The notes: generated by a model not told the origin, from the letters alone. A stretch of DNA of 64,000 nucleotides from Anisus vortex (GCA_949126835.1 OX421507.1:6360605-6424604), one strand, 5' to 3'. Positions 1 to 10,325 are shown, numbered from the stretch's first letter. Translations and numbers: made by a program.

Positions 1-466
1 TCGATATGTAGCCTAAGGATTCTTCTTCTTCTATTCTTATTCTTTGTGTGTGGACCGGTTTCGGGGGATGGGAGACAGCGGGATGCCCATTACGAATTTA
101 GGATTGAAACTTTGCCAATGATTCCAAGACTAGATCTTTTATTATTAGTGAATTTAGAGTTGGCAACAGACTACAGATATGCTATTTCATTATAATGATA
201 ATAATTATTATTATAATAGCTTGGACTCGTTCTTTCAATAAAGGCATAGATTAGTAATTAACTCCCATTTATAGAGCTTGGTATATCATGCGAATAAATT
301 CCTATTGCCCTTGAAAGGGTATTAAATTAGCCTTCTCTGCCCCCCCCCCCCCGCCCCAATCCCTTCCCGACACCAGCGACCGCCACACCCTCATTGCGTT
401 TGAATTCCACACATTCCGGATTTCTACAATATTTCCAAGTCGACGCCACTTGCTGTCCTTCCAAAA

Positions 467-540
467 GGGGCGGGGCTAAAGCTGTAAGGCGGAACTTTCC
501 CACCGAAACTCGACGCAGCTCGCACGCTACGATTTATAAT
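467..540 (+). promoter_or_regulatory. Putative promoter of TNFR-like gene 1
   Basis: A GC box (GGGGCGGGGC, 467-476), a perfect match to the NF-kappaB consensus GGRNNNYYCC (GGAACTTTCC, 491-500) and a TATA-like TTTATAAT (533-540) lie in sequence, about 30 bases before a stretch that aligns with the first exon of the paralogous gene at 18.5 kb. The order and spacing look like a compact pol II promoter. Transcription start is inferred near 565. No expression data are available from sequence. Confidence 0.5.
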
Positions 541-564
541 GCGGCAGCAACGAGATTACGAGAT

Positions 565-872
565 CATATATATATACTATACCCTACATGCTCTATGTCA
601 TTCTATGACATGGGTTTATCCGTTCAGAACGTTTGTAAATATTTTTTGTAAAAACAAATTCTGTAAATCTAGACTCTACAAGTCAGAGCATAAAAAAGCG
701 AGTTTTGTGTCAACACAAATTTGTAGATAGGCCTATAGTGCCCAGTGGAAAAGTGAGATACACTAGTTTATGTTGTGTTTTTCTTTATTGGCTATTGTCG
801 ACATAGAGATAGAGCATACAGAGCTATTTTTCTATATCTTTTTTGGTGTATTTCACGCAGTGGCTAACTAAG
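565..872 (+). other. Non-coding exon 1 of TNFR-like gene 1 (start approximate)
   Basis: The segment ends in ctaactaag followed by gtaagt, a consensus splice donor at 872/873. The same exon end and donor occur in the paralogous locus at 18680/18681, and both loci have a matching acceptor just before the coding exon. Conservation of the donor in both copies supports a real 5' UTR exon. The 5' limit is placed about 25 bases after the TATA-like box and is uncertain. The intron would be 873-4584. Confidence 0.55.
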
Positions 873-1531
873 GTAAGTCAACAATTAATTTAAAACTTTT
901 TTTTAAAACATATTATATTCTCTTCGTCGCTCGCTTTAATTTAGCCTTCCTAAACTCTACCTCCTCCTCCACGCCACCCTTCCCCTACACACACGCACCC
1001 TCCACACACACACATGCCCCCATATGCGGATCGCATGAAATATTTTTTTTTATTATCAATAAATGTCTCTATTAGTCAACATTGCCACTATAGTTCTATA
1101 TGCTGTTGAGTGTTGCTGCATGGTTGATCCCGAGGTCCTCGCACAGGTAAAACGATATAATGACACTGTATTCCCCCTCTCCAGGTAGTAAAAGGAAGGC
1201 GATATTTCTTAGCATGAATGATCAAAGCATTTGCCAATTAGTGCATAGACTAGGCCAACTTTACAATATAATGAAGGCAGTAGAAATAATGTATAAAAGA
1301 GTCCATGCCGTAAAAATATAAAATTCAAAACAAAGGAAGAGGAAAACTGAAAAAAGAAAGATAAAAAAATATGATTATACTAATTACAGTGTTTGTATGC
1401 TTGACAGTTATAGCAATGGGATTAATAATAGCGTGAAGATTGGTATTACATTTTGTTTGTTTCAGTTTATGTTAAATTTCACTAAAACATTTGAACGGAG
1501 TTTGTGTATGTGGTAGCAGGAGGGTCTAGTC

Positions 1532-1847
1532 CAGGGGTCGCAAACACGCGTTTGCTAGTAAGCTTACGAAAAAATGTACTATTCGTGAAATTCAGACAGC
1601 TACTCCTGATACGCATCAAATTTTATTGTTAACTTTATATACGTAACATACTAACATACTTAATAATAATGATAGTTCACTTTGATATAATTCTTTGTGT
1701 CTGAATTTTAAATTGGCATATTATTAGTGCTAAGTAGTCAATGAGTTAACAGTTATTAGGGTCGGGTTGTTGGGGGGGGGGGGGGCCTTTAACACATCTC
1801 TTAAGTGATAAAACGGCACATGCTTTCATTCGAGTTTGAGAGCCCTG
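1532..1847. mobile_element. hAT-type MITE in intron 1
   Basis: Imperfect terminal inverted repeats (CAGGGGTCGCAAAC at the left, GTTTGAGAGCCCTG at the right) are bounded by an exact 8-bp target duplication GTCTAGTC (1524-1531 and 1848-1855). No coding capacity. It contains a run of 15 or so G near 1775. TIR type and 8-bp duplication indicate the hAT superfamily. Confidence 0.85.
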
Positions 1848-2187
1848 GTCTAGTCTGTGGGAATAACAGCGATACGTCATGTCAACGCTAAATGTCTTAG
1901 ATGTGTCTGTTTAAGAAATAAAGCCGGTTTACTCTACCGGCGACGCGGGGGGTGCTATTTGCTTATGTCAAGATACTACTGAATTCATGTTTTCGACAGA
2001 ACTATAACGTGTTTTAAATGAGAGAGAGGGAGAAAGGATATGACATTCAACGACAATTAAATATAATCCGATATCAAAGATCTACTGGTGAGATTTTGAA
2101 CCCATGGCCCTTCAGATTACACCGGCGGGCGAAAGCATGGGGACAGCTACCGCAGCGGCTCCAGGTGTCCCGCTATTCATTGCACAC

Positions 2188-2758
2188 CACAGAATAGGTA
2201 TAAAACAGAATGCGCAATCGCATATTTTCCGGAAGTAATACCGACGCCATACTGTTTAAACGCAGCGGTCCTGGTTACACTATATATTGATGTTTATTTA
2301 CAATGTCTTTTTCTTCAAATCTACAAGTTCGAAAACCCAAAGCTAATGTGTCAGGTAAAGATTAGATTTACAAAAACTGTTGTGTAATAAATTGCAACAA
2401 TGATGCGAAAACGATTGATTATCGTTCCGAGCTACGCCTAGGCCTAGGCTATCTTTTCAAATATCAGTACCGGGTAATACAATTTTACATCATATAGGCC
2501 TAATCCTATAATGTTGAAAAGAAAATGGGTAATTAAGTCAAATTTATATAAAGGTAAGCCTATAATGAAATATAATATAGGCCCTATATATATGCTATTG
2601 TATATATTCATGGTACGCCTAGATATCCTTTCTCATTTTACTATAGAAGCGTCTCTAGCGACCGCTGCCTTGCGTCGAAAAAAAATGGCGGAATCGAGCT
2701 TCACTTTTAGTGACTGCGCATATAGGGATTGCGCATTCTGTTCTATACCTATTCTGTG
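2188..2758. mobile_element. MITE with long terminal inverted repeats
   Basis: The two ends are inverted copies over roughly 95 bases with gaps, beginning CACAGAATAGGTATA, and are flanked by the exact 8-bp direct repeat TTGCACAC (2180-2187 and 2759-2766). Removing the element rejoins repeat R. Long TIRs with an 8-bp duplication could fit hAT or P-like elements; there is no transposase to decide. Confidence 0.8.
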
Positions 2759-2934
2759 TTGCACACCGGGTAGGCCTGTGGCCTCGGGAAGGGGGGAGGG
2801 AGGTGAAAAGGACGTTGCGTACCCGTTTCGAAGGCCCTCCCGGTGCCTGGATGCCTGTACCTATCGTATAGGATTTGTGCTACCAGGGAACGTTGCAGGA
2901 ATACGGGCAAGCCACCACGATAATGATCCTAGGG

Positions 2935-3132
2935 CAGTGATGGCGAACCTTTTTGAGGCCGCGTGCCCAAAGTACAATACAAGACCAACTTATTTCTTTC
3001 AACGTGCCAACACAGCAATTAAAACCAAATACCATAACTTAGCTGTTCCATTTTGGGTAAATGGAACGCGTGCCCACAGAAATGGCTCTGCGTGCCAGCT
3101 GTGGCACGCGTGCCATAGGTTCGCCATAGCGG
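2935..3132. mobile_element. Small hAT-like MITE
   Basis: Starts CAGTGATGGCGAACCT and ends with the degraded inverse AGGTTCGCCATAGCGG. Flanking sequence TCCTAGGG and TCCTTTAG gives an imperfect target duplication. The interior is rich in GCGTGCC/GGCACGC palindromic words. It interrupts repeat R copy 1. Confidence 0.65.
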
Positions 3133-3417
3133 TCCTTTAGGGGAACCGCAGTGAATAATAAGGTGGGCTTCGGAAATCTTCACTGTTACACGGCACGTTA
3201 TGCCTTCGGCGTGTCGTGGGGTGGCTGGAGCCCGGGCAGAGCTTTTGTGTGCCTCCCCAGAGCTAACACCTAAAACGTTACGCCCTGGATTTAAGAGCCG
3301 GGAGGTTCGTACGTTGTTTGTTTTTTTATAGAGATATTATAATTCGGTACCCATGGCGCTGGCAAAGTTTGAAAACGATTGTTACGCATGTGGTACATGA
3401 AGAGCACACAGGTGAGC

Positions 3418-3843
3418 TAACGCGTGTGTGTGTGTGGGGGGGGGGGGGGAGACCCCTGTTACGCGTACGAGTGTCATTGCACTGCCGAGAAGATCCGAGA
3501 CTCGACGGGGAGCGAGCAATGACTGCAACAACCCGTCTCAACCCCGCCCTGGTGGCTGGAGGTCCAAGCCTAAAAGTCTGGAATGTGTGCTACCGGGCGA
3601 CAGTGCATGTACACGAGCGAGCCACCACGTTAATGATCCGATGGGAATTCTGCGAGAGGGAGTCAATTGTAGCGCATGAACTGCGGAGACTGTACCCTAT
3701 GTTACGCGGCACGCCGGGGAGACTATTCTCGTACAGGATCTTGGTGTGGTCTGCATTGATCCACCCCTTATCAATGTTACGCCCTGGACTTGAGAGCCGG
3801 AATGCTCCGTCCGGTATTTTTTATATAGAATTATAAATCGGTG
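3418..3843 (+). repeat. Unclassified repeat R, copy 2
   Basis: Collinear with copy 1 and with the inverted copy at 46.9 kb: shared words are CATTGCACTGCCGAGA, CGAGCCACCACGTTAATGATC, TTACGCCCTGGACTTGAGAGCC and an AT-rich end. A run of 13 G at about 3437-3449 is in the 5' part. The apparent reading frames here (up to 172 codons) are not conserved between copies and are not genes. Confidence 0.6.
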
Positions 3844-3875
3844 CTCTTTGGGCTTGCTCATAGTGTCAGCAATCA

Positions 3876-3992
3876 TATTTTTGTATGACCCTTGTTTTTC
3901 ATGGATTGCTCAGGCAACCCATTCCACGCCATAGATGCCTGCCTCTTAGGAAGAACGAGAATTTGTATGTCTTTGGATACAAATCTATTATT
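3876..3992 (-). mobile_element. Degraded 3' end of a LINE (YSFFP/AWNGLP family)
   Basis: Shares GGCAACCCATTCCACGCC and the following GATGCCTGCCTCTTAGGAAGAA with the better preserved copies at 5.5, 7.8, 10.3, 36.8 and 54.7 kb, which on the minus strand encode the C-terminal AWNGLP motif of a non-LTR retrotransposon reverse transcriptase protein. Lies in the intron of gene 1; a homologous fragment at 19690-19755 lies in the intron of gene 2, so it predates the duplication. Confidence 0.5.
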
Positions 3993-4584
3993 ACGTTTCC
4001 GATAATCGTCTTTGATCACTACGTAACCCCCCCCCTTTTTTTTTAAATATTATTATCGATTACCCAACTAAGGGAAGTCAGATCGACACCAATGAGTCTA
4101 GTCACTATTTATTGATCTGTTCAATCGGGGCATTGATTATTGCACTGTACACCGTGCAACAACATATAACAACTATTACAGTCTGTCAACACCAACAACA
4201 AAATAAAATACAAGCCAATATAGGGGCGTACACAAAATACAATGCTAAGGACTGAGAGATGAGGGGTGGGGAGGGGCGTAGGGTGCTGGCAAATACATCT
4301 TTAAAGGGCAGTTACTAGAGGGAGGCGCAGTGGGATGTCGCCCATGGGCGCCGAGGATTGGATAGGTGCTAAGCTAACAATTGATTCATTCATTCGGCAA
4401 TATAGGCTACTATCCCCCCTCCGCCACAAGTGCTATTTTGCCTAGTTACTCCACTGCGATAGATTTCTCTTATGTACTATTGGTATTAGTAAAATGAAAC
4501 GCTTTGTGATAGAATGAAACCAATTAATAAAATTGTTATAACGATTTTTGCTTTCATTGCTTAATGATTTTTTTTTCTTTCCAG

Positions 4585-5355
4585 AGTTCGAGAAAGATGC
4601 TTTTTGCTTTTTCGCTAATGGTTATCAGCGTGTCGGTGCTGTTGGTGAAGGCGCAGGACGATTCATTGCTTTGTGGGAAAAGGGAATGGAAAAAGAACGA
4701 CGGAGACAAGTCAATTTGTCAGCTTTGTCCAAAAGACACCTTCATGGATGAGGACGGACACAGGCACGAGGCATGTAAAAAATGTAAAGAGTATTCGCGT
4801 GAAATCGATTACGTGGAAGACTGGGAGCCCTGCACACGTGAAAGGGACGCAATAGTCAGGCGATGCGCAGATATAATGAAAATGTTCATCGAATACAACC
4901 CATCTCTCCAACGATACCAGTGTATTCCATGCAGAGCGGCAGACTGTCTCTTTAGAACAGAATGCCGTAGCAAAACGGATTCCACGGCTGGGTCAACACC
5001 AGCTACCACAGCTGACAGTCTAGGACCTTCCCCATCGCCAGCTGACACTCACAAACCAAACATAACAAAGTATGATGACGTGGTGCCTGTGGATACAGTA
5101 AATCCTGAGACTGTTGATCCCGCAATATCTTATGGTGAAATCGCCGTCATTGTTGCCTCTTGTTTGATTTTTCTGGCCGTGTGTGCTTGTGTATGTCTTT
5201 GTTATAGAAGAAGACAAAGTCAGACATATCGCACCTATGAACTGGCCAACAGCGAAATTTCTGCTTCAAACAAGACAGACAACCAAAAATCCACAACAAC
5301 CATCACATATAATGGTAACATGAATGACATGGAGCCAGCTGATAGTGCATTATAG
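4585..5355 (+). other. Coding exon 2 of TNFR-like gene 1
   Basis: A pyrimidine tract ending ttctttccag at 4584 is followed by agttcgagaaag and the ATG at 4597; the paralogous exon has the same acceptor context and the same short leader before its ATG. The whole protein lies in this one exon. No canonical AATAAA follows closely; the first is at 5675-5680 inside a LINE fragment, so the 3' end of the transcript is unresolved. Confidence 0.65.
4597..5355 (+). CDS. TNFR-like single-pass receptor 1, no death domain
   Basis: The 252-residue product has a signal peptide (about 1-20, ending VKAQ), an ectodomain with 11 cysteines between residues 26 and 123, a Ser/Thr/Pro-rich stalk (about 124-180, one N-glycosylation site NIT), a membrane helix (about 181-203) and a 49-residue tail starting RRRQSQTYRTYE. 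The spacing C-x2-C-PKDTF...C-x2-C...PCTRERD...RRC resembles TNF-receptor cysteine-rich domains. No death domain or recognisable TRAF motif is seen. The in-frame ATG at 4564 lies upstream of the splice acceptor, so 4597 is the start; this also gives the paralogue-matching signal peptide. A role as a cell-surface cytokine receptor or decoy is inferred from architecture; another secreted-type Cys-rich receptor family cannot be excluded. Confidence 0.72.
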   Translation: MLFAFSLMVISVSVLLVKAQDDSLLCGKREWKKNDGDKSICQLCPKDTFMDEDGHRHEACKKCKEYSREIDYVEDWEPCTRERDAIVRRCADIMKMFIEYNPSLQRYQCIPCRAADCLFRTECRSKTDSTAGSTPATTADSLGPSPSPADTHKPNITKYDDVVPVDTVNPETVDPAISYGEIAVIVASCLIFLAVCACVCLCYRRRQSQTYRTYELANSEISASNKTDNQKSTTTITYNGNMNDMEPADSAL

Positions 5356-5483
5356 AATCGATATTTTTCAAATATCGGGAACGGCTCAAGAGAACATGAA
5401 ATCAGAACAAGACACTGGAATCTCATAAACACTTTTATTCTCTTGCAACCATCACATCTCCATCTTTTCTGTTTACCTTATAC

Positions 5484-5705
5484 GTTACAGACGCTCCATC
5501 TATACAGAAGATTATTGCGTCCAACGCTGATCCGTGGTTTGACCCTAGTTTTTCATTTCGATAAGTGTTTTTAATGATGATAAGTTATTTGTTTCCCCGG
5601 TTTGTTCAGGCAACCCATTCCATGCCCAGATTTTACTTGGAAATACATGTGATATAATTGTTCCTGCATAAGGGAATAAAAAAGTGCTTTTATCCATTTG
5701 TTTAT
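5484..5705 (-). mobile_element. 5'-truncated LINE tail
   Basis: On the minus strand the fragment reads VFPSKIWAWNGLPEQ in one frame, the hallmark C-terminus of many non-LTR retrotransposon RT proteins, followed by a 3' UTR ending near the shared word TTACAGACGCTCC. At least seven related tails, all minus-strand, are scattered in this window. Only the last 200 or so bases remain. Confidence 0.65.
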
Positions 5706-7430
5706 AAGTTTATATTGATACATGTATTTTTCATGACCCACATTTGTATCGCCTATATTTTTTAGCATATTGTCATATAACTAAAATATTAAAAGAAAAT
5801 GACTTCCCACACAACCAGTTTATTATATGATTTTGTGACGTCTAATGGCTTGTTAAGTACTGTATTTAAATTTGGGTTCAAATTTCACATAATATTACAA
5901 AATGTCCTCTTTGTGGCAAACTTTTACCGATACGTGTTGTTACAATTGCATGTGCGAATGGGAACATGTACGGTACTGCTGGACTGTTTCAAGGTTTACA
6001 AACATACAAGACCGTCGTTCATTGTGTGCTTCTACAACAGCACTATTCTAATTGCCAAAAGAAAAGACTAAAAATTGTATTTTTGGATGTGTCGGAGCCC
6101 CTATTGTGTGGTGGCTCCTGTTTCAACGGAACATGCCTAAATACGCCACTGGTGTTGTTATATAGGCCTAATTATAGCATGTTTTAAAAGATTTCAGATT
6201 GTTCTTAGAATAGTATCGATAATTATTGTCTAAATGTTGGAAATAACGATTCAATACTCACATTTTGTTGATTCTTAAAAGTCGAGTAAGAAATCGTGAC
6301 GAGCCCACAATTATTGTTATATCCCTGGTCTTCCTTCTGTCGTCAGCCTAGGGCCTAGGGTCTGGTTGACTGTTAAATAATACACTCAAGCCACTCGATG
6401 AACGTTGAAAAAAGAATGTATTTCATTCTTGAACTTATTTACTGAATAATTACATTAATAACACTGATCTATAATAAGAAGTTCAGTGGTGATGTACAGA
6501 ATTGCGATCCGGCTTTTGGTTATTTCTGTGCTGTATAGGATAGGAGGAGCTTTTCTAAAACGATAAACACATTCACCGTATGATCCTGTTTGCAATGAAT
6601 AGATTAAAATATGCCACATGCTTGCTTAGCTAGGAAAATAGATCGTCTCTCGAGACGTAAAATACCGACGAAATTAAAAGATCCAACCCGTTTCTTCAAA
6701 GGAGATTTGTTATACATTATGTCAATGTTAGAACTGTATAAAAAATTTGAATGACTTCATTAAACTGTTTCAATATATTATATGATGTAGAACAAAAAAG
6801 GCTGAATGAATAAAAACTTTAACATTTATCATTCTATTAGTGTGGCGTTTGGTTTTTGTTACTATTACAATTAGTCAATTCCACCTATATTGAAAACATC
6901 GTCAATATCGAAGATATAGAAAATAGCATTGATTACACGACCAAACATTTACTCACGGACTTTTAATGCAGGCGACAAGTCAAAGATTATTGTCTTTTTT
7001 TTTCTGGCATATTCTTTAGATTTTAAAATATTTCACCAAAAAGTCAAATGGGTTGTGGTTTAGTGACTACCATTACCCTCCCCCCACCCCACCTCCCACT
7101 CCTTCTAGGTACAAAAAAAGAGGCAAAGACTTTTTGTCTTAAATGACCTTACTGAGGCAACCACCCAAGATCGAAACCACCTTTTTAGTATATCTAGACA
7201 CATTATCTGTTGGCACAATTAGACACAGTGGTCGAGCTGGGCGTGTTCAGTTGGCGTACTGGTTTCAAATTCGTACAGGTCACTGCCCTATCTGTACCTG
7301 TTTCGGAAGCTTTAGTTCCATCTTGGACTTGCGGTGTCGAAATTACAAGTAAGCAGAAGGGACAGTCGAGCGTATGCTTATTATTTCATAGCTTATCCTA
7401 ACGTACATGAAGTGTAAACAATCATCCTTC
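5706..7430. other. Gene-free AT-rich spacer
   Basis: Both strands were read. Open frames of 60-90 codons occur (for example 5799-6071 and 7143-7352) but none has a family motif, splice context or paralogous counterpart. There is a C-rich/A-rich patch near 7080-7120. I see no RNA gene or clear transposon end here. Confidence 0.5.
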
Positions 7431-7539
7431 TTACCTCCCGTCCCCACACCATATGCTCAATTCTTTTCCCGAAATCATCGACAATACAACCACGTACTGT
7501 GACCGAGCCCTTCACCACAACCTTCTTGAAGTATTGCAT

Positions 7540-8330
7540 GGTGGGCGATCTGGTCGTGGCTTGTTACCTGTCAGCAAATAGATTTTTTTGTGTGTTATCT
7601 ACCCCCACTTCACCCCTATTCCCAACCAGCTCACCCTTACCTTTGCAAATTCAATAGTCAAGAGTAGTGTTTGAAATTGTCGTTGAAAATTAAAGAATAG
7701 TTTTTCATGTAAAACACGCAGGGCCTATTTAAATATTATCTTATATCTTATACATTACAGACGCTTATTCTATGACGAAGATTATTGCGTCCACGGACTG
7801 AGTCTAGTCTTGAATTTTTATCACTGTTTTAAATTATGTTAAATTACTGGTTGTCCTGGTTTGTTCAAGGAACCCATTTCACGCTCGAGAAGTAATAGTA
7901 CTTTAACTTATATGCATTTGTTCTCGCATAAGGGATAAGGAAAGTTTTTTTTTGTCCTTGTATTTACCTGAGGTTGTTATTGTGTTGTCTGGATTTGTGT
8001 GTATGTATGTTGTATATTTTACAACCAGTTAAATCTAGCCAACTGTCAATTTACTAACATGACACAGACTGTGGGTGTTTTCCTGTCTGAACGGTAAACC
8101 TATTGATTCTCGCCACAGCTAAAAAAAAATCTTGTCTAAATATAGAAACAACTCCCTTGTTTATTGATTGATTTTTACCTGGATTGTCGCTCTTTGCACT
8201 CGGTTATTGTTCCATATTGTTTCTTTTCTTTCTTTTTTTTAAAAATATTTTTTTAACAAAACAGATTGTAGTCATTCGTTTCTCCGTCATTATGACGGGC
8301 ATTAATGCTAGTATAATATAAGCGGCGTGT
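7540..8330. repeat. Duplicated non-coding block, copy A
   Basis: Aligns with about 53190-55320 in the same order: the GATCT-GTCGTGG-TTGTTA region, the TTGAAAATTAAAGAAT region, a LINE tail, ACAACCAGTTAAATCTAGCC, TTTACTAACATGAC, and TTGATTTTTACCTGGATTG followed by a TGACGGGCAT-type end. Because flanks on both sides of the LINE tail match, this is a segmental duplication and not two independent insertions. Confidence 0.6.
7748..7985 (-). mobile_element. 5'-truncated LINE tail
   Basis: Same family as the fragment at 5.5 kb: shared TTACAGACGC start, GGTTTGTTCAAGGAACCCATTTCACGC and TTCTCGCATAAGGGATAAGGAAAG. The minus-strand coding remnant of the RT C-terminus is broken. It lies inside duplicated block A. 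Confidence 0.6.
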
Positions 8331-8388
8331 GGCTTATCAGGCTCCGCATTCTTATCTATTCTTCAAGCCTGAGTGTACACGCAGTAAA

Positions 8389-9125
8389 GCGTTGGAAAGT
8401 AGTTACCAGAATCTGGAGCGTGTTCCCTAAATCTACCCAGCCCTAAGTTTAGCTTATAAGTTTACAGACGTTCTTTCTAGATAGAAGATTTATACGTCCT
8501 AAGCCCAAACCTCCTGCGGGGCAGTGTATAAAATGAGAGACACAGTCCAGATCCGGGTCCTGACATTTAGCAAGGAAAAAGTAAAGGAGAGTGGACATGT
8601 GGCCACACAATCTCATTGTATGTCGAGCCCACGGAACTTTGAGAACGCAGCTCGTCGAGCCCTATGGATCAAATAGGTCTTCCGTAGATATTTTTTATTA
8701 GTCATTAAGGAAATTCCCCTTTAAGCCTGTCGGTTCACGTGTAGGTCCCTACTTAAACAATGCATAATTAAATTCAAGCAAAATCAATGTACCTTATCCA
8801 CATGATCTCAGTAGTAACGCTAAGATATAAATCTAGCATTATCCTTTTACATCGCAACGTCACCACTTAGACGTAGAAAATATACGCCTTCGATGACTAC
8901 TAGATATCCACCCTTCGTTATTTTGTTCTGCAATATATTTTACATTTTTTACGTCTCTTTTATAAGACCTCATCTCAAACTTCAACATCGCCCCACCCCA
9001 AAACCAGCCCTCCACAATCTCCCCCACCTGTTCGCCTCACTAAACCTCATGCGTTTATCGTCCGCCGATACTCTCCCCCCCCCCCCCACACACACTTCCC
9101 CGCTATAGAAAATGTGTTGTCCTAT
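8389..9125 (+). repeat. SINE-like repeat plus flank, duplicated at 61.7-62.5 kb
   Basis: The first 300 bases carry SINE landmarks seen elsewhere in the window (TCTACCCAGCCCTAA, GTGGCCACACAATCTC, GAACGCAGC, CCTATGGATCAAATAG). The copy at 61700-62480 matches both this part and the following AATTCCC-TTTAAGCCTGTCGG to TCCCACCTGTTC region, so a larger block was duplicated. No gene is seen. Confidence 0.6.
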
Positions 9126-9191
9126 CACCTATCGTGCCCGACCGGCACCACCAACCCTCCTATTAATGCAGGGGACCGAAGTCTCTTAAAC

Positions 9192-9358
9192 CAGGGGTCG
9201 GCAACCTACGGGACACGTGTCAGACTTGGCACGCAGAGCGATTTTCTCTTCTACAAAATATTGAGTGCTTGAACAGGATTATTTTTAGGCTTTTGGCACT
9301 CGGACTGAATTAGAAATCCTACTTTGGCACTCTATTATCAAAAGGTTGCCGACCCCTG
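9192..9358. mobile_element. 167-bp hAT MITE
   Basis: Clean inverted ends CAGGGGTCGGCAACCT and AGGTTGCCGACCCCTG, flanked by the exact 8-bp duplication TCTTAAAC (9184-9191 and 9359-9366). Interior contains GGCACGCAGAGCGATTTTC, also found in the related copy at 53248-53464. Confidence 0.9.
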
Positions 9359-9418
9359 TCTTAAACCATTTATACTATAGAGACCATTTATTACACTTCC
9401 TTTAAGCTGTTGTAACCA

Positions 9419-9640
9419 GGGCTGTGGAGTCGGTAGATAAATGTTCCGACTCCAACTCCGACTCCGACTCCTCATTTTTTTGTACTTCCGACTCCAACTC
9501 CGACTTCGACTCCAGGTACCAAAATTTCCTCCGACTCCGACTCTTCGATTCCGACTGATAAATGGTAGATAAATGTTCCGACTCCGACTCATTTTTGTGT
9601 TATTCCGACTCCGACTCCGACTCCAGGTACCCAAAATTCC
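9419..9640. repeat. GACTCC-type simple-repeat element
   Basis: Begins AGGGCTGTGGAGTCGGTAG and is then dominated by repeats of CCGACT(CC) broken by TAGATAAATGTT. The minus-strand 98-codon frame across it is a low-complexity Arg/Ser artefact. Similar GGAGTCGG-rich interspersed elements are common in invertebrate genomes. Confidence 0.6.
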
Positions 9641-9685
9641 TAATAATAAATTACTTTAACTGAATTATAGATAGAATTCTAAATA

Positions 9686-10031
9686 AAGTAAAGTACCCGT
9701 CAGATCAAATTGATCATAAAGGCCGGTGAAGTAGCGTTCACCAGTTTCAATGGCCACGGCATACCAGGGGATTTGTGGCCAGCCCATTGCCCAGCCGCCT
9801 TTACTTTACTACAACTACTGTCAGGTACCCATCTTCGTGTCCAGGAAAAAAAATAAATCATAGCCTTCACCAGGATTCGATTCCAGGACCTTCGTTACGC
9901 CAGTCAAACGCGCTAGCCGGTCGGCCACCGAACAACAAAGGAAGGAGAAAAAAAAAATCATCCACGGCGGGATTCGAACCCGCGACCTCTGGATTAGAAG
10001 TCCAGCGCGCTATCCCCTGCGCTACGCGGAC
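9686..10031 (-). mobile_element. Composite SINE headed by tRNA-Arg
   Basis: Read on the minus strand: a tRNA-Arg(UCU) (10031-9960), an A/T-rich linker, then a second tRNA-like head with GGCCGACCGGCTAGCGCG (box A-like) and a GAATCGAATCCTGG box B-like motif, then a SINE body common to about eight places in the window (TCTGATGGGTACC-like, AAAGGCGGCTGGGC, GGCCACA, GAAGTAGCG/GAACGCTGC). The same tRNA-plus-SINE order recurs at 63202-63530. Confidence 0.7.
9960..10031 (-). tRNA. tRNA-Arg(UCU), 72 nt, SINE-associated
   Basis: Folds as a complete cloverleaf: acceptor GTCCGCG/CGTGGAT (two G-U pairs), D arm GCGC...GCGC, anticodon stem CTGGA/TCCAG with loop CTTCTAA (anticodon UCU), and T arm GCGGG-TTCGAAT-CCCGC. 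Internal box A and box B are intact. An identical 72-nt copy is at 63459-63530. Both sit at the head of the same SINE, so it may be a functional gene captured by, or the source of, a SINE, and not a free-standing tRNA gene. Confidence 0.85.
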
Positions 10032-10052
10032 GCTACAATATGCCATATAAAA

Positions 10053-10325
10053 GTAAAGTATCCCGTCGGACCAAATTGATCCATAGGGATTGATTGTGAG
10101 TCCAGCTAAACTGCCTGGTCATTATTTTCCAGAGTCTCGTGTGTGGAGGCAATTACTCTGCCACCAGTTTCATGAGCAGGTACAACTAAAACAATCCCAA
10201 TCCAACGATCAAAGTGACCAACACATTAGATTAGCCGGATGACTGTTAATTGCTTGGTCCGGCCAAGATAGATGTTTCAGTTTAAAAGGTTAGTGCTAAT
10301 ATAAAGCGTGGAAAGTTATTTTTAT
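10053..10325. other. SINE tail fragment and spacer
   Basis: 10053-10092 is a minus-strand SINE end (AAGTAAAGTATCCCGTCGGACC and CCAAATTGATCCATAGGGA). The rest holds no gene or clear repeat that I can recognise. Confidence 0.45.

Larger units (their letters stand above)
2085..3345 (+). repeat. Unclassified repeat R, copy 1 (interrupted by two MITEs)
   Basis: Pieces at about 2085-2187, 2759-2934 and 3133-3345 align in order with repeat copies at 3418-3843 and, inverted, 46862-47305. Shared landmarks are the gaacccatggc start region, the block around GGTGCCTGGATGCCTGTAC, and the tail with TTACGCCCTGGA followed by a T-run and an ATAGAGATATTATAA-like end. Two MITEs (2188-2758 and 2935-3132) were inserted later. 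I do not recognise the family and see no coding frame. Confidence 0.6.

Noticed and set aside
2511..3140. 209-codon open frame
   Set aside because: It runs across a MITE end, repeat R and a second MITE, and is not conserved in other copies of these repeats.
5799..6187. Two overlapping short frames downstream of gene 1
   Set aside because: No shared motif with the receptor family, no splice context, typical length for chance frames in this composition.
9338..9634. 98-codon Arg/Ser-rich frame resembling an SR protein
   Set aside because: Minus-strand reading of the GACTCC repeat.
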